From Apostichopus japonicus (Eukaryota > Echinodermata > Holothuroidea > Aspidochirotida > Stichopodidae), in assembly GCF_037975245.1 (NCBI RefSeq), contig NC_092569.1, positions 23,154,168 through 23,218,167 on the forward strand: DNA of 64,000 nt. Reading direction: 5' to 3'. Shown piece by piece: positions 23,462 to 36,383 of the stretch; position 1 is the stretch's first letter; each line of letters starts with the position of its first letter. Position numbers and translations under genes: made by a program. The notes beneath the pieces were generated by a model. It had not been told where the DNA came from and did not search any database. It saw only the letters and a program-made list of their open reading frames with translations.

Positions 23462-26267
23462 GTGTAAGACTTTTTAGTCCCGACGCTTTTACTTCATGGG
23501 TCTGAGTTACTTAAAGAAATATTTTTCAAAATGTAAAGCAGATATAGAAATTCAAGTTGAGGACACTGTTGTTTAGCATCTTAAACATCAAATTTGATTT
23601 TGTGCATTCGGTCACCCGTTAATACTATGTTTGGTGGGCACCACGAGAAGTTAAAAAAGGAAGCGTTTCTGGATATTCTAGATAAATTAGCGATGGTACA
23701 AGAAGAAGTACATGGTGTCTATTTGGTTTAATGTCTTCACGTTTAACGTCAATATTAGTCGTTTCACGGGTCTCCTGCCCGCGGCCGGCTTCAGTCGATG
23801 AGTGAGTCCTGCATGAATGAGAACATTAACATTATGTTTACAGAAACTATTTTCTTACGAATGCGTGGCGGCGGGAAGTAAGTTCATTCAAGAGCCAAAC
23901 CCTTTACACGGAAAGCAGCAACTTCCTTGGGTAGTTGGCCTGAACTAGGAAAGCAGAACAATGCTAGCAAAAGAAATATCATAAGCATATAAGCAGAATA
24001 ATGGGGGGCGACATACTTTGCATTCTGAATAAGACGTTAACTCATTACAGACTTAGACACAGTTTGGCGAACTGCGCCGTATTATTGGATAACATTTGCT
24101 TATTACACTGAAATACCATCCACTGTTTCGATGAGTAATACGTTAGTAGTATCGGTGAGCACGTCACATGCCTCCCAATGCGTGGTACTTTATTAATATG
24201 TAATACGACGTTCAGTTTATTTCAGTCGAAAAATTCGTGAGCGAATAACAAACGATTGACCAACTTTAACCATGGCTAATCTACACTTGTTGGTCTCGTA
24301 TATCTGTTCGCGAGAGTTTGTATTGTAATCCAAACGGGCTTAATGCAAAGAAATAAAACTGAAGCCAATGAAATAATAATTAATCCTTAATATCAAGAAT
24401 ACAACTCTAATATTTGTTTTGTAAATGAACATTTTTGACACGTTATCAGCAGAGAGTGGGGACGTGGAACTTCCCTCCCCGCTCGAATGAGCAACACATA
24501 CCAACACAATCAATTATACAGGTAAGACTATGTGCAAATACTTTGACTATTATAACGACAATTATGAACGAACATGCAAATGAGGGTGCAGTTAACACAA
24601 CATCATAGGGTCTTAATATTTTCAGGAATATTTCGTGTTTGGGTTATTGACAAAGGATATATAAAGACAGCAAGTCAAATAGATAAACAAATAGGACCTT
24701 GATTTCATTCAAGGATTTGCTTCAGGCAAACACACGATTTTATATATTTCTTATCAGTGATGATTAACTATCAAAATAAATTTGTCTCAAATCCAAATGT
24801 TTCTTCGCTCACGAACGTTAATATCACATACATAATATTGGAATACTTCAATTAATAGTTCATTATTTGAAATTTTACTCTAACGTGGCAATGTGTTAAG
24901 CAACGTGGTACTAACATTAAATTCAACTGCAAACAGTGCTTTTAGAAAAAAAAATGAGATCACATGTCGTTTAAAAAACTGTAAAAAAGATCTGTAGGTA
25001 ATTAGTGCAGATTCTCCAAGATCATCTTCAATATCCAATTTGAAGATATCTATTTTTTCCATTAAAACGATTTAAATGTCTGTAATACTGATTTAAGTAG
25101 GTTTGATCATGTAGTCCGTGCCTCTGTTAGACATAAATTGTCAAGATCATTGCAGAGTTAACGCATTTTAGTCACCCTTTCTAAAAGGGTATTCCTTTTG
25201 TTAGCGTGAAAGAATCAAAGAATGAGATGAAGAATACAATATCATCTTCCAAGAAATAAATATATAAGCAAAGTGTTTATCAATAAGTCGTTTGAATCCA
25301 TTAAAGTCAGGTGGTTTCCATTTGATTAGTGAGTCGCTTTTGAAGAATTGACTAGGCTAATATTTTGAGGGACATTGAATTACATTGGTTTGTTTCGCGA
25401 CCACTGTAGAAGTATTGAGTACTACATAAAATTATATTAAAAAATTATAAGAATTATTGTTATTAAACTTCGAGCCTACTTCATTTTGGAATAGGTACTA
25501 CGTTTGTCAAATATACCTCGCACATCCGTTCACTTTGACAAATAGCTCAAACATCGGCAAATTCTTACATCTCCACACATCTTTATCCGAAAATCCAGTT
25601 CTATAATTTTTCTATCTTTAGATACAATTTGCATTCCCGCTTATTTCTTTGGAACATGAAAAGGTAAATAATTCTTTGAATAATGATACGAACTTATTTT
25701 TCCCTATTCTCTGTAAGTCTTCAGACCAGTGTATTTATATACAATTAATAAAGTAACAATTCCCACACGAAACACTACAGACTTTGATGTAGATGTTTTC
25801 AAGTGGATTTTACTGTTAATCGTTTGCGTCCCTTTCTCATTCATTTATGTCTGATAATGGCTCGTTATACTTCTCCATCAGTATAGCCCTACTTGTAATA
25901 CATAGCTACGGTGATTTACTGCCTTCAGTTTACTGTCAGCGCATATCTTAGTTCTTTCATCGTTTCGTCAGGGCGTTAAAGAGAAGTGCATGGTTTGACG
26001 GAAAATAAGAACCTCGATAAGTCCTAGATTGGCTTCCTATATATAGTCTTCTTTCAACCCTTTTACTACAATCTAGTTTTCTTTTGAATACAGAAATATT
26101 TAATTAAATTTAATTTAAGTAATATTCATTAAAACCACGGCTATTTTTCTTAACGTTATGGACTTGACCGAAAATCCCAGTTGTATTTTCCGAAAGAGAT
26201 CACGAGGGGAAGAATCATATCAAGATGGCCGACTCATAGTTTGTACTGCACGATTTCAGTAATCTCG

Positions 26268-26312
26268 ATTTCCTTGTCCACAGGGGTTTGACTTCCTTGT
26301 TCTTCTGTCTAC
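26268..26312 (+). promoter_or_regulatory. Conserved upstream block of gene C
   Basis: Contains GACTTCCTTGTTCTTCTGTC and is shared with B and D, about 215 nt before the ATG. Confidence 0.4.
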
Positions 26313-26452
26313 CGATGCGCGTAAGAGACAACATTTAGTAGAAACTACCATTTTACTAAAGTGCATTTTTTTAAATGAGGTTAACTATGTTCTGTATTTT
26401 CTACCGTACCTACTAAAGTACTCAATGTAAGGTAGGTTCTGTCGTCGAAAGA

Positions 26453-26482
26453 GGTGATAGACATTATCAACTTGAATTCAGA
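26453..26482 (+). promoter_or_regulatory. Conserved 5' leader block of gene C
   Basis: ACATTATCAACTTGAATTCA, shared with D exactly and with B with few changes, about 45-70 nt before the ATG. Possible transcription start region. Confidence 0.4.
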
Positions 26483-26523
26483 GAAGGGCGAGCCACCAGA
26501 AAAGATTCCACTCTTTCGTCAAA

Positions 26524-26601
26524 ATGATCAGCAAGTTTGATTCAATCTTCCAACTTTTATTTTTCCTTTGGACAACTAGCTGCCTCGTTTTTCGTGAATC
26601 G
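26524..26601 (+). CDS. Gene C exon 1: signal peptide
   Basis: 26 codons from ATG to donor [26 protein letters not shown] has a basic start and a hydrophobic core; cleavage probably follows TTSC or shortly after. The frame is shared with gene D. Confidence 0.87.
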
Positions 26602-29600
26602 GTAAGTTCTAGTACTTTTATATTTTTCAATTTAATCCAGCATAAAAGTCAAAGTCAATTCATTTTTGGTGCCTTCTAATGTAGCACACAGAAAATACAG
26701 AAAAGAATTTTAAACGCATTTCATTATAAACCTTCTTCAGTCATCTGTCGTAGTATATATATTTTAATGTACTTGCGCGATAACAGAATTTGAAACTAAA
26801 GTTTTGATTGTTCAAAAGATGAGATCCGATATTGGAAATGGAGATATGATAACTCCTCAAATTCAGTACAATGTTAATATTTGGTATATTGTAGTGATCT
26901 GTATTGAAATAAACATCATTGTCTGTAACGCTTCAAAAGTCCGTAACAAATAATTCAAAAAATAAACGCAAAGGATATTGAAGTGTGTAGAGTAAACGTT
27001 CGAGTAGATTAAGATATACTTTTTTCAGAGTAATGAAATACTTAAAATTAATTTTAAGCCACCTACAAAAAGAGTCCCAAATTAAAACAAAGTAAAAACG
27101 TTCAAATCTTGAATAGCAATTCTCGTTTTGACTATATTTTAAAGTAAAGTTTTGATAGTTCAAAAGATTGTATATGATATTGGAAATGGAGACATAATAA
27201 TTCCTCAAATTCAATACAATGTTCATCTTTTGGAATCCTGTATTTGTCTGTATCGAAATAAAAATGATGGTCTGTATCGCTTCAAAAGTGTGTGACAAAT
27301 AATTCAACAAAATAATAATAAACGCAAAGTATATTTCAGTAATTGGAGTTAACGTTGAAGTTGATTCAGTTAAACCTTTTTCAGATTAAATTAAGTACTT
27401 AAATTATTTTAAACTCCCCACGAACCACAAAAGAGTCTCGAAATTGAAGCAAAAGACAAGCAATCAAATCTTGAACAGAAAGTCTCCTTTTGACTATATT
27501 TTAACAAATCAAGAAATAATAATCTAATGCTTTCAAGTTTGTTTATGTTTTACATTTATATCAGACATTAAAAGCGTTAACCTTTAGAATTTCTGCAATG
27601 TGGTAAAGAAGACTGTTGTATGTAAAGTAAAGGTGTTAGATAAAAGATCGGATAATAAGGATGAATTTTTTTTTGTGCAAATTCGATAAATAATTGTAAT
27701 ATTACTAGTAACTTAGTAACGTTCTGGAACCTTTTAAGACACAAACATCTAGTTAAACATTCAAAGTTCTTTTAATAAAAACGATATAAAAGTTGTATAA
27801 AATATTGAGCTCTTGTTGTGTTAGTAATTCATAAACCTGTATTCCTACCTTTCACTTTAAAAGTGAACATTAACCTGTTAATAGTAAATCTCTCATAGGT
27901 ACAATTTCAGAACTATCCTGTGTTTAAAAAAGACGTGCTAAAATTTGCAATAGGATTTTATCATTAATGAAATCAGACATAATGCAGACTGTCATAAATG
28001 CAAGTTTTACCGATAGTGTAATTCAAATACGGTAGTTTTAAATATTAATAGAAACGTTATAGCTAAGATTTACATACCCACACTTTGAATATCTCGCTTC
28101 AGTTTCTTAACTTTATAATAATTAACGAGAAAAGAATGTTTTTACTTGATATTAATTACAGTTTTCATCCGTCTAATTCAATTCACATTAAAACTTATGA
28201 TTTACTATAATGCCACCTATTTTGTATTCCGATGTGGATCTTCTTTATTTAACAGAAATCTATCAAGTTCAATGAAGCAATGGACAAATAACAAAGTTAA
28301 ATTTTAATTGAGTAACCAATTTAGCGCAAAATTCTACATGATTTACTGAGGATAAAGAAAATTAAAGTTAATGCAAGACGTAAAAATGTCTGGACTTACA
28401 GTTTTGTCCAATTTGCCAAATTTAAATGAGAAAAGGCAAATATACATGAAATATATATCATTTAAATATACAAAGACCTTTTCGCAAAGTCTATAATAAA
28501 ACTTAAAGCAACTTAATAAATATTTCTTAATATTTGTAGAATCTGTAGAGCCTTTGTAGTTAACCCATAGATACATTTTTATATCCGTCAAAGATTTAGA
28601 AAAAAGGCAAATAAGTCATATTGCACATCGATTTGGCGAAAGAATGAATCAATATGATTTCACCTTCTAAACTTTGAGAACCATTGGCATATCATTCTTG
28701 TCAACTGCTTCTTCATTTAATGTATTGTAGTCTTACAAACGTTATACAACTCGTTTAAGATTATACAAGGATGAGAGAATTCAGAAAGTAAATAGAGCAT
28801 GTTCTGAATTTCAAATAAAAGAATATACCAGCATACGTAAATTGTCATAATGTGATCTATTAAATCATATTTTGTGTGTAGCTTCAAGAAAGTAGACAAT
28901 TCTATAATAACTCAAACAAGACAAATTGAAAAAATCGAAATCAATGTTTTGTTAAAAGGACCCCTTCTTTGTCACTTAAAGTTAAAGGTTCGGTTATGAC
29001 TAAAACATTTTTTTTTTAAAACATTTTTGGGCACAATAATTTTTCAAACATAGAACAGTATCGTCAATATGAGTTTTTTTAGTACTGGTAAAGTTCCTGT
29101 GAGACTTGCTTCACCAGTGCGAAGCTATGTCAATCGTAAGTAAGCTGCATATTACGACCTTCGTTTCAGGTCAAAAATAAATTAAGAAACGGACGTAATG
29201 TGTACTGTCAAATTAATTACTAAGAGAAATACGTTCAACTAAATACATGTAAGATAAAGTATTCTGCAACGTTATTGGCAACCATGTTGATGTTTTCTTA
29301 TAGTTGTAACTGTTTGTTCTTACGTTCGACTATCTACAAAAGTATGTGGATTTACAAACTAAAATCAGAAGATAGTAAGTAAATGTAAAACATTAATTTG
29401 TACTGTAAACATAAAGAAAACACATATTTTGCTTAATTCCAATGAAATTTGAAAATCGCTATTCGTCTAATACTTTTATTGCTCATAACTCCTACAAAGT
29501 AGTATGATTCGCGATCAATATATATTCTTGGTTCAACAGATCGTAACCCATTCCAGCAAATATCTTATAAAAAATGTTAAGTCTCAATTTATTGCCGTTT

Positions 29601-32600
29601 CGAACAATATAAGTTCCGATAACTTTTCTCGACTACTTACTTAGAGTAAAAGATTCCGGGATACAGGATACATTGGAAAGACCTTACATCCAACTAAATA
29701 GGCTGATAATTTTTTGAATATTCGAAAATTCAACATTTGTTGATTTGATCTTCTTTTTCTTTATGTCAGACTCTTAATAATTAAGATCACAGCGACTGTA
29801 TGTTTGTATTTTAACACTGACAGTTTATTGCTGAACATTGATACTTAATATTTTGACGATACGTTTGTACCTAAGGGCTACCTCTGTGTATTATTGTTAT
29901 GTTAGCTGAGCGATACAATTAGTTATTGGTATACATTTCTTAACCGAGTATGTCATAATAGCTTTAAAAAGGCACCTCATTTTACTTAAATTTGATCACA
30001 ACTAACAGTTACATCAATCCCATACTCGTAGATACATAACTTTTACGTCATTAATTATTATTTATAACAACACAAATAAAGTGTTACTTAGAAAGAAAAA
30101 AAAAACAACCGTAAGATAACAAAAAAGGGAGGAAGTTTTAATGCCATAACTTGTTGTCAGCCAGCAGAAGATTTTGCATTTTTCATTAACTATCTTTTTA
30201 TCTATATTTTCCTCTGAAGTTTAATACACCATTTTCGATTGTAAAAATAAAAGTATTTCCTTCTCAAAATAAACTGATATTCCGGAGCAATGTCTGTGTC
30301 TGTTTTTGTTTTAATGAAAAATACAATAGTAACAATTCATTTAAAGGGAATGCCACTTATAAGTTTTTCTAAAAAATATATGTCGTAATTTATTTATTCT
30401 GTATCATTAGCTAACAAATCTATACTTGAATTTGCTATTTCTGGTTCGGTTGTCACTTTAAAAAAAAGGGGGTGTTGATATGTGTTTACAACATAACCTG
30501 AAATTACATGTGCATTGTGCAATATTTGTCACTTCATTGATTTCGTTATGTTTTACACAGCTGGTACGAACATTTTAAATCTTCCCACTCCCTAACACCT
30601 CAAAAATAGTAATATATTAAGTTTTCAATGTCAACATAAAAACCGTATAGGAAATTATCAGGATTTAATTCAGTAAGGTTATAATTATATTGTTTCCTGG
30701 TAGATATAAAGCTCTTACAGCATGTAAACGAAATAAGTGCATTTTCGCTTTAACTGTCTCGTCAATTTCTTTCTCTTCAGTGTAAAATTTCAAATGCAAA
30801 GATTGAGATTGATCTCTGTTTAGAAAGAACGACAATGCCTATATCAATTATTTTTTTGTCAACCAGGAAGGTTTAAGATTGGGGAATGCAAGTTAGAATT
30901 GTAGAAGGAAGAGTTATTGTTGTAAAAACGTAAACACAACAGAGTACAATCATTTTCATCTGCTAGTCTAGTCTACACATTTAATTTGCATCTTAATTCA
31001 TTATCATTCGAGCGTTGTCTAATGAGCCCTCGAAGGATTTATGAGTACTGATTATTTATAGTGGAGCTAGGCTGTTTATCTGAATTCTGTTTAGTGTTAA
31101 CCTATACCATGTCTCTTTTAACGGTACATTACAAATATCTGTATTAACACTTCTAATAGATTCAAACACTCCATGCCTTGGCGATACATGTTTTCATCCT
31201 CCCACTCCCGTTGTTTGAGAGAGGAATGTGTGAACTTGTTAGCTTAATGTTTGAAATGGACAACTCGAGTAAAGATAAAAGCGAGTCGAGTGATTTGTGT
31301 TCATCATCGGTCCCCCTCTCTGTCTTCTCATTTCAATTGGAATACATTTTTCTTTCTAATTTCAAATGAACCAATTTCAATAATTTCAATTTCAATAGCA
31401 ATATTGTTGCACCCATAGAGTAACTGACATCTTCGCTATCCCCAAATCTATCCAACCGGCAATCACTACTTGTTTTTTTAGTTGATGTATTCAAGTAGGC
31501 CCAGTAAGTATTTCCAGTAATACTTCTCAACGTAAATGGGACACACATTTCACATTTACTCCGTAATATAATGAAAACCTGTTTTCAAAAAAGTTTGAAA
31601 TCTTTTTTCAGAGCTTGATATCCAGAGGTCACTGATTCGAATCATGTTCTATCCAAAAGCTCTTTGCTCTATTCCATTGTTTAAAACAACAAAGTCACTT
31701 TCCTGTTATTCATTTACATATATATATATATCTTTTTTCTTCGGTTAGAGTGCCCAACAGACAAGTGATGGATCTACTAATGGAAAGATATTAGGTGAGT
31801 GATGCTTACCCCTCTTGATTCCAAATATGTAATTTAAATATAGTAAACCCTTGTTACATTATATTTATCATGTAAACAACACATGCATTAGGGCATGATT
31901 TTTTTTTTTTGGGGTGGGTGTGGTTCGTCTGAAGTATTAGTGGACGAGAATGGAAGAGGAGGTAAGGTGTTTTGGAGCATTCAAATAGAAATCTATCTTA
32001 ACAGTTAAACAAAACAGTCGATATAACTCATGTTAGATTTGTATGTATTGTGTAAAGTAGGCAGTGTTAGGTTGTGCTGTTAGAGTAACTTTTTTCTGCA
32101 AAACTACAAGTGTGAGACCTTTCGGATAGTTGAAATTAAGAACGTGTTGTATGCAATATATGTAAACCAATATCAAAAATGCAAAGTAAAAAAAATAATG
32201 TGGACAATTTTTTATTTATTTCTTTGCTTTTTAGGTTCATCATCATTTTTCTTCTATCAACAATCGACTTATCCGAGAGATTGCAGAGAAGTTCAGGAGC
32301 AATGTTCATCCCATAACTCTTCCGGTGTCTTCGAGATCAAACCAGATGGTTATCCGGAACCATTTGAGGTTTACTGTGATAACACTGACAGTTCCGGTGG
32401 ATGGACGGTATGTCTTTGGTTTCTTGCTCTAGTATTAACAATTGTCAGACTGAAACAATCATGTTCACAGCAGCTGGAAGAGTATTAACGATGTTACTAA
32501 CATAGGCGTTGGAGGCGGGGGGGGGGGGGGGCTGGGGTGGCTGCAGCCCCACAACCAATTTTTTTTGTGAAACTTCGGGCAATATGCTGAGAATTTTTCG

Positions 32601-35600
32601 GGCACCAACTGAAAGAAGAAAAAATTGCAGTGTGTTTTTCAATATTTTTGGTGAAAATTCGGGCTATATGCTGAGAATTTTTCGGGCACCTACTGAAAAA
32701 AGAATAATTTGCAATGTGTTTTTCATTTTTTGGGGGGTGAAAATTCGGGCAATATGCTGAGAATTTTTCGGGCACCTACTGAAAGAAGAATAATTTGCAA
32801 TGTGTTTTTCATTTTTTGGGGGGTGAAAATTCGGGCAATATGCTGAGAATTTTTCGGGCATCTACTGAAAAAAGAATAATTTGCAATGTGTTTTTCAATG
32901 GTTAAACTGATATTATTATTATCGTTATTATTGTAACGACTTTCCCAATAATTCTAACCAATATGGAAGGGTAATAACACGGAATATATAACCAAAATTT
33001 TTCGCGCTCTCCGCGCGCGTTCAACATCTTAATGTGCATGTCAAATAGGCTTTCATCGGTTATCGGCATGTGATGTAAAACCGATGAATGCCTATATGAT
33101 AGCACATTAACATGTTGAACGCGCGCGGAGCGAACAAAAATTTTGGTTATATATTTCGGGCAAGTCGTTACACCCCCCCCCCCCCCCCAATCAAATTAGG
33201 CTCCTACGCCTATGGTTACTAATATCGGTAACAATGTTATATATGTTTAAGTTACATTGTGCTATTCATTTATTTTTTAATTACCTAAAAACAGAGACGG
33301 CTGTGCTGGATGCCAAATATTACGCATTGAATGAAAGATCAGTAACTCTCAAATCATTTCGGTAACGACTCTGTCCATAGGTAATACAAAGGCGCACCGA
33401 CGGGTCCATCGATTTCAGGCGCGACTGGGACAGCTACAAGTCTGGCTTCGGGTTTCTCTCTCATGATTTCTGGCTCGGCAACGAGAAGTTGTCTTTCTTG
33501 ACCAACCAGAAGAAATACCAACTGGTGATTGAGATAACCACATCAAGCGGTTACTTAATTCGGGTTTCTTACGATCATTTCCGTATAAGTGACGCCTTTA
33601 GTCACTTCAAGCTGGTCAACCTCGGAAACTATTCTGGAGAGAATACTGGTGAGTTATCACGGAAAAAATTAGATATAAACGCAATATTATACCCATATTT
33701 CTTAAAAGGCTTTAATATATGTGAAGATTACTTGTTTCGTGACGTCGTCAAACATTTCATTAGATGACAGATATGCAGGGTCATCAGGGGAGATTCACTG
33801 ACAAACCTCTCTGGCCCATTTGGTACATCCATCTATGGTCAACCATCGCTTTGATAAAAGAATATATCTGAACTTTATTTATCAAACACTTCATTCACTT
33901 CATTAGGTAACATACATTCCTAGTAACATTAATGTAATAATAATTCAAATTAATTTTATCTTACAGATGCCATAACATTCACTCCATTGACACCAGCAAA
34001 AGATTGTCAGGAAATTTATGATGATGGTTCTAGAAACAACGGTATATACAGCATCAAACCAACCGGATGGACCGGGCCAGCATTTGAGGTCTACTGTAAC
34101 ATGACTGACGGAGGAGGATGGACGGTAAGTGTTATAGCCTACGATAAGCACGGAGATTACATTATGAACTATATAGTTCATTAGATCTTGCACTGGAATA
34201 CATTTTTCTCTAATGTAAGACTTACTTTAATCGTAACTATTCTTTTCACCGATCTATGTACAATGTCGGAATTTTTCGTTATTTTCTTTGTCATTGTTTT
34301 TAATGATATTCGTTTTTATATACAAGAACATTTTACATTGTACCACAGTCTATTGACATTTATGCATATTGCGAACCTCATCATTTGTATTCTTTACCTC
34401 CATGATTGAGGAAGTTTGGTTTATTCTACCTTTTAACTCATAACCGACATGTTGAAGGTCTTACGTTTCGAATTACGTTTAAAGGTAGTTCATTTTAAAA
34501 TAAGATGAAAATTTCAGATTTCACACTTGGGAAGCCACTAATATTATTCACGTTTGTGTTATTAACTACTTTTATCATTTTCAAATATTTAAGGTGTTCC
34601 AACGACGGGTCGATGGTAGTCAAGACTTCTACATTGGATGGGACAGCTACAAGCAAGGATTTGGAAATTTAAGCATTAATTTTTGGCTCGGAAATGATAA
34701 ACTTTATTACTTGACCAACCAAAAGAGATATGAAATCAGAATCGACTTAGTGAACAGATACGGAGCTCCATACTACGCCAAGTTTGACTTTTTTAGGACA
34801 AACGACTTAAGCGACAACTATCGGTTATCCGGTCTTGGGACCTACAGTGGAACATCAGGTTTGTAGCCTACACATCTCCTTCAATACTAAATATGGTATT
34901 TTAGCATAACTAGATAATGAGACACCACCAGGTTATCGTTTCATCGATAATACCACTTTCAAGAAATATATTTTAACTTCAGTTAAGTTGAGTACATAAT
35001 GATATCACCTTAAGAATAAAGAAGTAGATAACAATGTAAGGAGGCCAAGCAGATGAAAAATCGATTATATTTGTAATTAGTAGCCTGAGAATGGAAATTG
35101 CATCAAAATAGGAAACTACATACAGTTGTCTGTTATAGTTACCAGTTTCACATTCCTGTCAACATTGTCCAATACCTTCAAAAGTGCACTTTAATGGAAA
35201 CTAATGATAAGCATCGTTGAAACATCATTTAGAATCAGTGATGTACTGATAAATAAAGGCAGGAAGAGAATGCTGTCTGTATCACGTATTAGGAAACAGT
35301 ATAAGTCAGTCCAAAGATGAAATTGCAGAAAGCTAAACAATAGACAAATTTAAACTTACAATTCATAGTATTCAAGTTATCTCCGTTTGTCTTTAAAATT
35401 AGTAAATAACTGACTGACATCCTCAGAACATTTAAGACTGATCTACATATCCTTACATTTGTTAATTTCTCTGAGACGTATTCTGGTAGTTGGAGCAGGT
35501 AATCCATTGCGCGACACTATTAGTAAATCATGCCACATGCAGTAGTGACACTTTCCAGAACGCTAACAACTGAGTATTTGTCTTACGTGCAACAATTCCG

Positions 35601-36383
35601 TTAATTTATTTCATACATATAATTACACCTCTAATACATTGGTGATGAATACCAAACCACAAACGAAATGTAGACACCAAATCAATTGTGTTTATTTAAT
35701 AGTGCAACAACGCAAATAGTGAATATGTCCATAGTTATTAAGAAGGGCTAAACAAATGAAGATTGCCGCATTTGTGGTGATCCTCGATGATGAGATGCCT
35801 CTTAGAGATAAACACTGGAATATAATGATCTAGGATGATATATAATTAAAGAGAGAATTATGGTCATGTGTGTACATCTGACTACAATAAAATATTTAAA
35901 AACAATTAATATCGTATATGCATTATCAATAAGACCACGACCCAATGATAGCCATTAACCACATAAAGCATCGCATTACCTCGTTTTCCCTCAACTAAAC
36001 TTATACATTGAAATAGTATAATTGACGTAAAGAATGTTAATCAACCAGTCTGAGTATAACGGAAGGTTTAGGATGTATCAGATATACAACAGTTATTTAT
36101 ATGATTTGTATTGAAGGTGTGTTTTTTTATTTGATTCTTTCTTCCAGGCGATGCTCTAAGTCGTCACCGGAACCAGCAGTTTACAACAAAGGACCGAGAC
36201 AATGACGCTCATAGTTCTTATAACTGTGCAAGTTATTATTATTATAATGGTGCATGGTGGTACGATGACTGTCATGATTCTAACCTGAACGGTGTCTACG
36301 GGGCGTATTATTTTTATTGGAGAAACCTCCCCGGTAGTTATTATTATATCAAATTTACAGAGATGAAGATCCGCCCTATCTAG
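26524..36383 (+). CDS. Gene C: FReD1-FReD2 secreted protein, complete
   Basis: Seven exons join in frame (1224 nt, 407 residues): 26524-26601, 31749-31794, 32235-32407, 33381-33648, 33967-34124, 34594-34858 and 36148-36383. Domains are signal peptide (about 1-24), S/T/Q-rich linker, incomplete FReD1 (about 42-188) and complete FReD2 (about 195-407). It has no TIL or EGF module, like A and unlike B and D. Splice ends are GT-AG and phases agree. Likely a secreted FREP/ficolin-like recognition protein (family inference). A 714-bp transposon interrupts the intron between the FReD1 exons without harming splice sites. Confidence 0.9.
26602..31748 (+). other. Gene C intron 1 (5.1 kb)
   Basis: Homologous to D intron 1. 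It contains two tandem units of about 348 bp (anchors at 26798 and 27146, shared phrase GATATTGGAAATGGAGA). About 1 kb (28165-29177) has no counterpart in D. No coding exon is recognised. Confidence 0.65.
28165..29177. other. About 1 kb present in C intron 1 but absent in D
   Basis: In D the flanks join directly at about 42458 (AGTTTTCA then AAATTAGGAAACGGACG). No inverted repeats or target duplications are evident at the ends, so a deletion in D is as likely as an insertion in C. Confidence 0.5.
31749..31794 (+). CDS. Gene C exon 2: short linker
   Basis: 46 nt between CGGTTAG and GTGAGT, phase 0 to 1, encoding [15 protein letters not shown]. Its length mod 3 is needed to bring the signal exon into frame with FReD1 exon A. 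Confidence 0.75.
32235..32407 (+). CDS. Gene C exon 3: FReD1 exon A
   Basis: 173 nt, acceptor TTTTTAG, donor GTATGT, phase 1 to 0. Encodes [44 protein letters not shown] and SSGGWT. Confidence 0.9.
32567..32900. repeat. Four 84-86 bp tandem repeats
   Basis: Units start at 32567, 32651, 32737 and 32823. Each carries TTCGGGCAATATGCTGAGAA or a near copy and GGGCACCTACTGAAA. They are internal to the 714-bp element; open frames on both strands here are by-products of the repeat. Confidence 0.85.
32933..33171. repeat. Fold-back structure inside the 714-bp element
   Basis: Outer arms GTAACGACTT and AAGTCGTTAC, then inner arms with ATATAACCAAAATTTT and CGCGCGCGTTCAACAT pairing with 33105-33155. The predicted hairpin stem is close to 80 bp on each side. 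Confidence 0.75.
33381..33648 (+). CDS. Gene C exon 4: FReD1 exon B
   Basis: 268 nt, acceptor CCATAG, donor GTGAGT, phase 0 to 1. Begins [16 protein letters not shown]. Almost identical to gene A 24-291. It ends NYSGENT with no third FReD exon downstream. Confidence 0.9.
33649..33966 (+). other. Gene C intron 4
   Basis: 318 bp, nearly the same as 292-608 in A. It is also related to the D intron that precedes the TIL exon, which shows where the deletion in A and C began. Confidence 0.65.
33967..34124 (+). CDS. Gene C exon 5: FReD2 exon A, fused TIL start
   Basis: 158 nt, phase 1 to 0. [18 protein letters not shown]: the first residues match the TIL exon start of D (DALTFCP), the remainder the FReD2 part of D's EGF exon. 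Contains the NMT glycosylation site and GGGWT. Confidence 0.9.
34125..34593 (+). other. Gene C intron 5
   Basis: 469 bp, homologous to 767-1236 and 48040-48514. Open frames inside are not conserved. Nothing else seen. Confidence 0.55.
34594..34858 (+). CDS. Gene C exon 6: FReD2 exon B
   Basis: 265 nt, acceptor TTTAAG, donor GTTTGT followed at once by TAG, phase 0 to 1. Encodes [20 protein letters not shown] to GTYSGTSG. Confidence 0.9.
34859..36147 (+). other. Gene C last intron
   Basis: 1.3 kb, homologous to the last introns of A and D. No coding signal recognised. Confidence 0.6.
36148..36383 (+). CDS. Gene C exon 7: FReD2 exon C and stop
   Basis: 236 nt, acceptor TTCCAG, stop TAG 36381-36383. 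Encodes [31 protein letters not shown] and FTEMKIRPI. Six residues (SYYYYN) lie between NCA and GAWW, an intermediate length between A and B/D. Confidence 0.9.

Larger units (their letters stand above)
24081..26523. repeat. Upstream flank of gene C, repeated before gene D
   Basis: Homology with 38408-40870 starts at about TATTATTGGATAA (24080 here, about 38409 there) and runs to the start codon. Shared marks include CTTCTCCATCAGTATAGCCC. No coding exon is seen; conserved promoter blocks are listed separately. Confidence 0.75.
32501..33214. mobile_element. 714-bp DNA transposon-like insertion with 8-bp duplications
   Basis: It starts CATAGGCGTTGGAGGC and ends with the inverted CATAGGCGTAGGAGCC. 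GTTACTAA is duplicated at 32493-32500 and 33215-33222. Gene D has the unoccupied site (GATGTTAGTAA near 46580). Inside are a G15 tract (32517-32531), four 84-86 bp tandem repeats, a 239-bp fold-back and a C16 tract (33173-33188). No transposase is encoded. An 8-bp duplication fits hAT-like or related families. Confidence 0.85.

Noticed and set aside
32497-32861. Several repetitive open frames on both strands
   Set aside because: They come from the 84-86 bp tandem repeats inside a transposon and have no splice or start context.
32567-32900. Regular repeats that might suggest a CRISPR array
   Set aside because: Units are direct tandem copies of 84-86 bp without unique spacers, in an animal genome.
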